Shown here: piece by piece, positions 59,510 to 64,000 of the stretch
Layout: the number at the start of each line of letters is the position of its first letter
Numbering within the stretch: the stretch's first letter is position 1
NCBI GenBank assembly: GCA_019915135.1
Contig: JAHLMK010000003.1
Location: 744,001-808,000 of the forward strand
From: Strobilurus pachycystidiatus
Lineage: Eukaryota > Basidiomycota > Agaricomycetes > Agaricales > Physalacriaceae
Direction of reading: 5' to 3'
DNA length: 64,000 bases
Program-made: the position numbers and the translations under genes
Notes under the pieces: model-generated
What the model was told of the DNA's origin: nothing
Databases searched by the model: none
The model's input: only the letters and a program-made list of their open reading frames with translations

Positions 59510-61389
59510 AACTTAGAGCGTAATGGATCAAATGCGGGCGCCAAACATTGGAGGCTTGGCAAGGCAACCAATGACCCTAACACATCAAATCCTCTCCCAT
59601 CATCTTCCTTTGGACCTCGCAAAGCAACGCCTATGAACAAGCATGCTAAAGACGGTGAGCTTGCTCTATCTGTGACTAACTGTATGATGACAAATGACAA
59701 CACCAAAGCAACGACGCCTTCGGCGTCGTCCCAATACGCGCCACATTAACCACGGCGGCTCCGCCGCCTCCCAAAAACCCTCCTCGTCACAGCACACACC
59801 GGCGCTTCAAGGACACGATTCCTGGTCCGGACATGATGCGTGAGATCGCTCGCCGCAGGGCTTTTTTTTTCTGAGAAAAAAGTGAGTTTTATGTCGCATT
59901 TCGGAGGCCGTTTTTGACTCAAATTTCGCAGATTGGACGTCGTTTTGGGCGTCGTTTAGAAACAGTCAGGGTCGACTCCTTCTGGTGCGCGTTGGAGAGC
60001 GGGAGGCGCGGCGGTGAAGATGCGCTAGGTGAGAGTCAGTGTCTGTGGCCGTTGGCGAGAAACCGAGCTGACCGTGAAAGCAGTGCGGTCGAGGTTAGAG
60101 TTTCGGACACGTCGGCGGCTTCGCAGCCTTCTCCTCTTTGCCCGAACAAACGCCAGCAGGACTAGGAGAACGTTGGTCATTCGGAACGTGAGGCATGTCA
60201 TTGCTCGCCGCAGGGCTTTTTCCCTGGGAGGAAAGTGAGATTTTCGCCGCATTTTGAGTCTGTTTGTTTGACTTACAGTCTCAACGTCAATTTTGAGCTG
60301 GGTCGTACGCGTTCGAGAGGGAGGCGGAGCGGTCAAAATCCGCTGGGTTACAGGTGCGCAATGGTATTAATTCGGGAGGGAGAGAGCTGACAGCGCCTGC
60401 GGCGCTGCCCAGATGCAGGACTAGTCGCAATCCTTTGCTCTAGAGAATCCCGGCTCGGTCTAGCGGACTTCGAGGCCTACAGCAACTAAGGTGAGTTTGC
60501 CATGCTCCCGAGCCTTGCGTCGTCTCGCTATCTGACAAGACGCCGCCGAAGGCGGCGGCAGAGGAGACGTCAAGTCCCTGGCCATACATAGGGAGCACTG
60601 GACCACATTGGGCAACCGTTTGCGCTGTGAACTGGCGACTTGGTGAGTCATCTTATTCGGTTTGATCCCAAGTCTTACCTTTGATGGTTGGAGAGACCGT
60701 CTCCATTGGCGCTTCAAGAGCCACTCTTTCCCACATCAAAATAGCTCAACCACGTCGCCAAACGACTCGTTCTGCCTGGGATCCACCAGAGCAGTCGTCC
60801 GCTCGCTCGCGCCCCTCTGGCCCACTCAAATTTGCGTGGCGGCTTTGCCGCCTACTCCACGGTCTCAGGGCTCAAATTACGCTCCAGGTATTGGGTCCCA
60901 AGTTGCTACCATCCCCGGCGTTGGAGAAATGATGGCGATTCGGATCTGGACGCTTTCGGTTAGCGGGAAATTCAATGTGGCCAAGAAACCAAAAGTACGT
61001 TACCTTCATCCATCCCTGCACTCCTGAGTCAACGGCATCCAGATACAGGTGGTTCGAATTGATGGAGAGAGCTGAGAACGCGGGCGCTGAGCTGGCTGTG
61101 CGAGCACTGGACTCTGGGAGGAAAGTGGCGCAATCTTCGAGGTAAGTTAGCGTCACTCTCATTTTGACGATGCTGACGAGCTTACCGTATTTTAAGACGA
61201 CGCTTGGGGAGCACGTCCAGCCCTCCGTCGGACGTATGCATTACCCTGGACGACCCTACAGATCAATTTCACGCCACGCCACATATCTCCGAGAAGTACT
61301 TACCATCGACTCCACAGCTCTTCGCGACATCACCACTTGTGTTCCTGGGACGATATTGCAGATGCGTGCGCCTGCATGGCGAGCCATGA
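59510..61389 (+). CDS. Locus B, unit 5 copy
   Basis: Contains an uninterrupted exon absent in the others: VRSRLEFRTRRRLRSLLLF to HVIARRRAFSLGGK (about 60080-60238), a second occurrence of the IARRRAF module. Then come AENAGAELAVRALDSGRKVA and GSTSSPPSDVCITLDDPTDQ, with ATPHISEK near the end, and a TGA at 61389. The acceptor before the AAPPP exon is ATTAAC rather than ATTAG, so that exon may be skipped or broken. Confidence 0.45.
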
Positions 61390-61394
61390 TGCTG

Positions 61395-62126
61395 TCAAGT
61401 GTTCCCGTAAGTGAGAGGACGTGGAGATGTTGACATGAGAAGAAGTGGCGTCGCAGGCGCCTCAGGCAGACCCGTAGACGTTGGTAGAGATGGACCCGCA
61501 GTAGTAGCACTCGATGTAAAGTAATCGGAGCCTGAAATACAACATACTTACTCAATCTATGTTTCCGTGAGAATGAACAATTGAACACTTACCTTTCAAA
61601 CCCGTAGTTAGAGCTTGCGGAAGGACGACTGGACCACCCGGACAATGAGAATCGACGGCCGTGAGGCGAGCAGGACCCTAGAAAGTCGGTAAGGGAAGTC
61701 TACATACCATGCAAATGTATCAGTAAACCTTGAACGCCGGCGATAGATCTGAACTCACCGATACACGAGAATCTCATGTTACGGAAAGTAGACTCTCCCA
61801 AACATGCCAAGCGAGAAAAATCTTCCATCTGTCACCAGGGTTCAAACAATTTGTCCTGGAATGAATAGTTCAGACCCTTGCCTTTACGTTCGCGGTGTTT
61901 CCAGGCCGGCGGAGGTTGTCTGTGTTGGGATATCGTCCTGGCGTGCGCGGAGAGCGTTTCGTTTCGTCTGTAGCGTAGAGGACGCTGAGATGCTCGGAGA
62001 CGAGCGGGAATGGTCGTGGTTGATGGACAAGTTCCATATCGGGACTTGCCGGCCATCAACGTAACTTGCACTTTCACCACGACCTCCGCACGGTCGTTCT
62101 CGCGCTCTCAGTCTCTTTCGACGATT
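61395..62126 (-). CDS. Locus C, unit 5 copy
   Basis: Main exon open, with a GCAAGG donor where the other units have GTAAGG. The last exon gives the most natural tail (SDYFTSSATTAGPSLPTSTG, LPEAPATP, ending TYGNT and TGA at 61395), only 6 bp from the end of locus B on the other strand. Confidence 0.42.
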
Positions 62127-62280
62127 CTGGCCGTCATTTTCGTTGAATCAACCTAATATTACTTGGACTAGACCGGTATTGATACGTAAGTGAATTTCCG
62201 ACGAAAATTGGAACGGAGAACGCGCTCGAAGTCCGAGATTTCGCGTCAACTTGCTCTGGCGCGCAAACTGGACCCTGCGA

Positions 62281-63010
62281 ATGGCCAAGATCTGGATTAT
62301 CGCCAGATATGACGCGTTGTGGGCGCCGCTGATCTTATCTCATCGCGGGCGCGGGCCCGCCAATGACGCCGGCGCTCTGCTCCTCCGTCCCCCGCTGCTG
62401 GTTGGGTCTTAGCTTTTGCGCATCTGGCTAACTTATGATTACTTACAGATACTCTCCCGCTAACCCTCCGCTGCGCCTTATGCCGTTGAGCATCGTTCAC
62501 TGTTTTTGGACGACCGCGGCCTCTTGCTGCACTGAACGGCCTTTCTTCTGTCTGACATCCGAATGGTACGCTCTTAAGCGTCCTTCTCTGTCGGCTGCGT
62601 ACCTTGCTGATTAATGTTTCATACTAACCAACCAATGTAAGAACGCCCCAAGCCGCGCTGCCCGCTTGGAATACGCGCCCGGATGCATTTTGGACTATTT
62701 GCATGTCAACGGGCATCTCGTTTATTGCTTCTCTTGGTCGCCGTCCATTCGCATCAGACGGTCAGGGTCTCGACTGATGCGACTGCGGGAATTACGTTGA
62801 ATCGATTCCAGCGCTTTGGATCTTGGAGGACTTTCGCAAACACGATGGAAAGTGCGTATGCGCACCTTGCGAATGCACGGTAAGTTTGACTATATACATT
62901 CGAGTTGAGTGCACGCTGACCTTGGTACCCAGAAGAGCCCACCTACATTGATATCGTTCGACGTCTCACCCGGTCAGGGCGCTCGTATCATACGTAGCAA
63001 CGTCGGCTAA
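62281..63010 (+). CDS. Locus D, unit 5: small, possibly secreted protein, unknown family
   Basis: Best-supported part: exon 62683-62879 and exon 62938-63010 (58-bp intron, GTAAGT donor, TAA stop), 89 residues if translation starts at the ATG at 62683. It begins MHFGLFACQRASRLLLLLVA, a hydrophobic leader resembling a signal peptide, then STDATAGITLNRFQRFGSW, RTFANTMESAYAHLANAR and PPTLISFDVSPGQGARIIRS. Upstream, an exon with the conserved YSPANPPLRLMPLSIVHCFW and CCTERPFFCLTS pieces and a first ATG at 62281 suggest a longer multi-exon gene. The intron before it has a CTAAC branch site in all units. Whether the hydrophobic stretch is N-terminal or internal decides between secreted and membrane-anchored. 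No family recognised. Confidence 0.45.
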
Positions 63011-63310
63011 GTGAAGTGGCGTATATTTGCATTCACCCGAACGTAAGTTCCTAGCGCCAAACGACCCCGTCCTTTCCTCACCCTGACCTTACTAATTGCT
63101 ACATCTAGGCCCTGCGGAGCTCGAATCGAATATCCGGGCAATATAACTTGGTCGGGGAGAGGATATGGGGGTCAACCCGCCTCTCTATCTACTTTCATTC
63201 TTCCTTTTCCGTTCATTCTCTGCCATTCTCTCCTCCGATGTGATTTTTGCATTATTCTGCTTCTGTTTTTGGGAGGTATTCTCTTCGGAGCGGCCGGAGG
63301 GCGCGAGTTG

Positions 63311-63318
63311 TATATAAG
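63311..63318 (+). promoter_or_regulatory. TATA box of locus E, unit 5
   Basis: Conserved; single changes nearby (TTTGTTGGTTG for TTTGTTTGTTG). Confidence 0.7.
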
Positions 63319-63411
63319 TCACGCGAGTTTGTTGGTTGATCCCTCAGCTTCTTGCTTACCTTCCTTCCACCACCATCACCAACACTCACCTCATCTCTCT
63401 CCCTCACACAG

Positions 63412-64000
63412 TCGTCGTCGCCGCCGCCGCCGCCGCTCTACCCACTGCAAGCAAAGACCGTTGACATCGACGCGAACATTCCGCCTTGGACTCCACCGCC
63501 GCGTCGTACGTTCTCTCTATTCTTCTTCTGTCGTCGAGCGCATTTAACCCTTCGCAGACCGCCATATCCTCCAGAACGTCTGCCCAAGCAATGGTACGCT
63601 CTTTCCGTTGCTCGTTGTCTATCCTTAGCTTACTAAGTCTTCTTACCAGAATGAACACCCACTGCGCCTCGACCACACACGAGTTGCTGAACGCCTGCGC
63701 TCTTGCCGCGGAAGTCTGGTACATCGCACTTACCTATACCTCCATTGTCCGTACTGACCCGGACATGCTCACAGCGACGAACAGATGCGGAACGTTTCAG
63801 ACAGCGAGGCGACGAACACCGCAAGCCCGTCGACGGGGTCGTCCGCGACACTTACGAGGATATCTTCGTCATCCAGTTGCAACGCCGCCGTGAGCAGACT
63901 TATTCGTACGTCGACCGTCTGCTGGTTAATTAACAGTGCGCTGATTCCTTTGCAGCCTACCCTCTTCTCACCGAACGACCCGACTACAGTATACAACACG
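63412..64000 (+). CDS. Locus E, unit 5 copy (5' part only)
   Basis: Begins like units 1 and 2 but keeps the frame where they are broken: after AALAAEV-type sequence it reads DEQMRNVSDSEATNTASPST (about 63775-63840). Runs off the window. Confidence 0.42.

Larger units (their letters stand above)
14676..64000 (+). repeat. Head-to-tail array of a ~10.3-kb multi-gene unit (4 full units and 1 partial)
   Basis: The same series of landmarks (ATPase-fragment ATG, TTAGGG tract, hairpins, TATA box, CRE) recurs in the same order and orientation with spacings of 10358, 10359, 10281 and 10231 bp. Units differ from one another by substitutions and small indels except for the identical tracts described in the findings. 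The left edge is ragged: the first unit shows a weak match (GGTTGGCC, AAGAGA) near 14676, an unmatched stretch of about 135 bp, and firm homology from about 14843. The right edge lies outside the window. Confidence 0.97.
56230..64000 (+). repeat. Array unit 5 (partial, runs off right edge)
   Basis: 7771 bp visible. It carries the longest ATPase fragment and the best-preserved locus A and locus D. Its right-hand end (from ~63.35 kb) is again very close to units 1 and 2. Confidence 0.95.

Noticed and set aside
14676..64000. Ribosomal DNA or satellite explanation for the array
   Set aside because: Unit length is similar to rDNA, but there is no rRNA-like sequence; each unit has ATPase exons and spliced, coding-type sequence.
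14676..64000. Amplification by a transposon or giant mobile element
   Set aside because: No reverse transcriptase, integrase, DDE transposase or tyrosine recombinase motif seen, and no terminal repeats bounding the unit.

Overview
The window is nuclear DNA of a filamentous basidiomycete, most likely an Agaricomycete. Genes are dense in short GT-AG introns (about 40-70 bp), some exons are only 7-20 bp long, and the recognisable proteins (an SRP68 subunit, two DUF6534-type seven-helix membrane proteins, a fungal amidase, a carboxylesterase remnant) suit that group. No tRNA, rRNA or CRISPR was seen.

Left flank (1-14.7 kb), ordinary single-copy sequence: the 5' end of an amidase gene leaving the window on the minus strand; a 1.04-kb Tc1/mariner-like non-autonomous element with 67-bp inverted ends and TA target duplications; a DUF6534 membrane-protein gene of 13 exons; a frameshifted carboxylesterase pseudogene; a small gene divergent from SRP68; the complete six-exon SRP68 gene; a small three-exon gene of unknown function; and a second DUF6534 gene of 18 exons including a 7-nt micro-exon. 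Exon joins were worked out by hand and give uninterrupted frames.

Right part (14.7-64 kb), the unusual region: a head-to-tail array of a unit of about 10.3 kb. Four full units and one partial unit start at 15001, 25359, 35718, 45999 and 56230, and the last runs off the window. Each unit opens with a 5' fragment of a P4-type (phospholipid flippase) ATPase gene, cut off before the catalytic aspartate. A short (TTAGGG)n telomere-like tract follows, then five loci I do not recognise, here called A (minus), B (plus), C (minus), D (plus) and E (plus). Comparing the diverged units, parts of these loci keep reading frame with mainly synonymous change, so they look like real intron-rich genes rather than spacer. 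B and C converge, A/B and C/D diverge, E has a strongly conserved TATA promoter, and a CRE-bearing, purine-rich promoter region leads into the next ATPase fragment.

History of the array: units 1 and 2 appear identical over about one whole period (recent duplication or an assembly artefact). Units 3 and 4 are identical over their first 2.5 kb and then diverge. ATPase fragments 1-4 share deletions that fragment 5 lacks, so fragment 5 is closest to the ancestral broken gene. The layout suggests a subtelomeric or otherwise recombinogenic amplification of a multi-gene cassette. What the five unknown loci do cannot be told from sequence alone.
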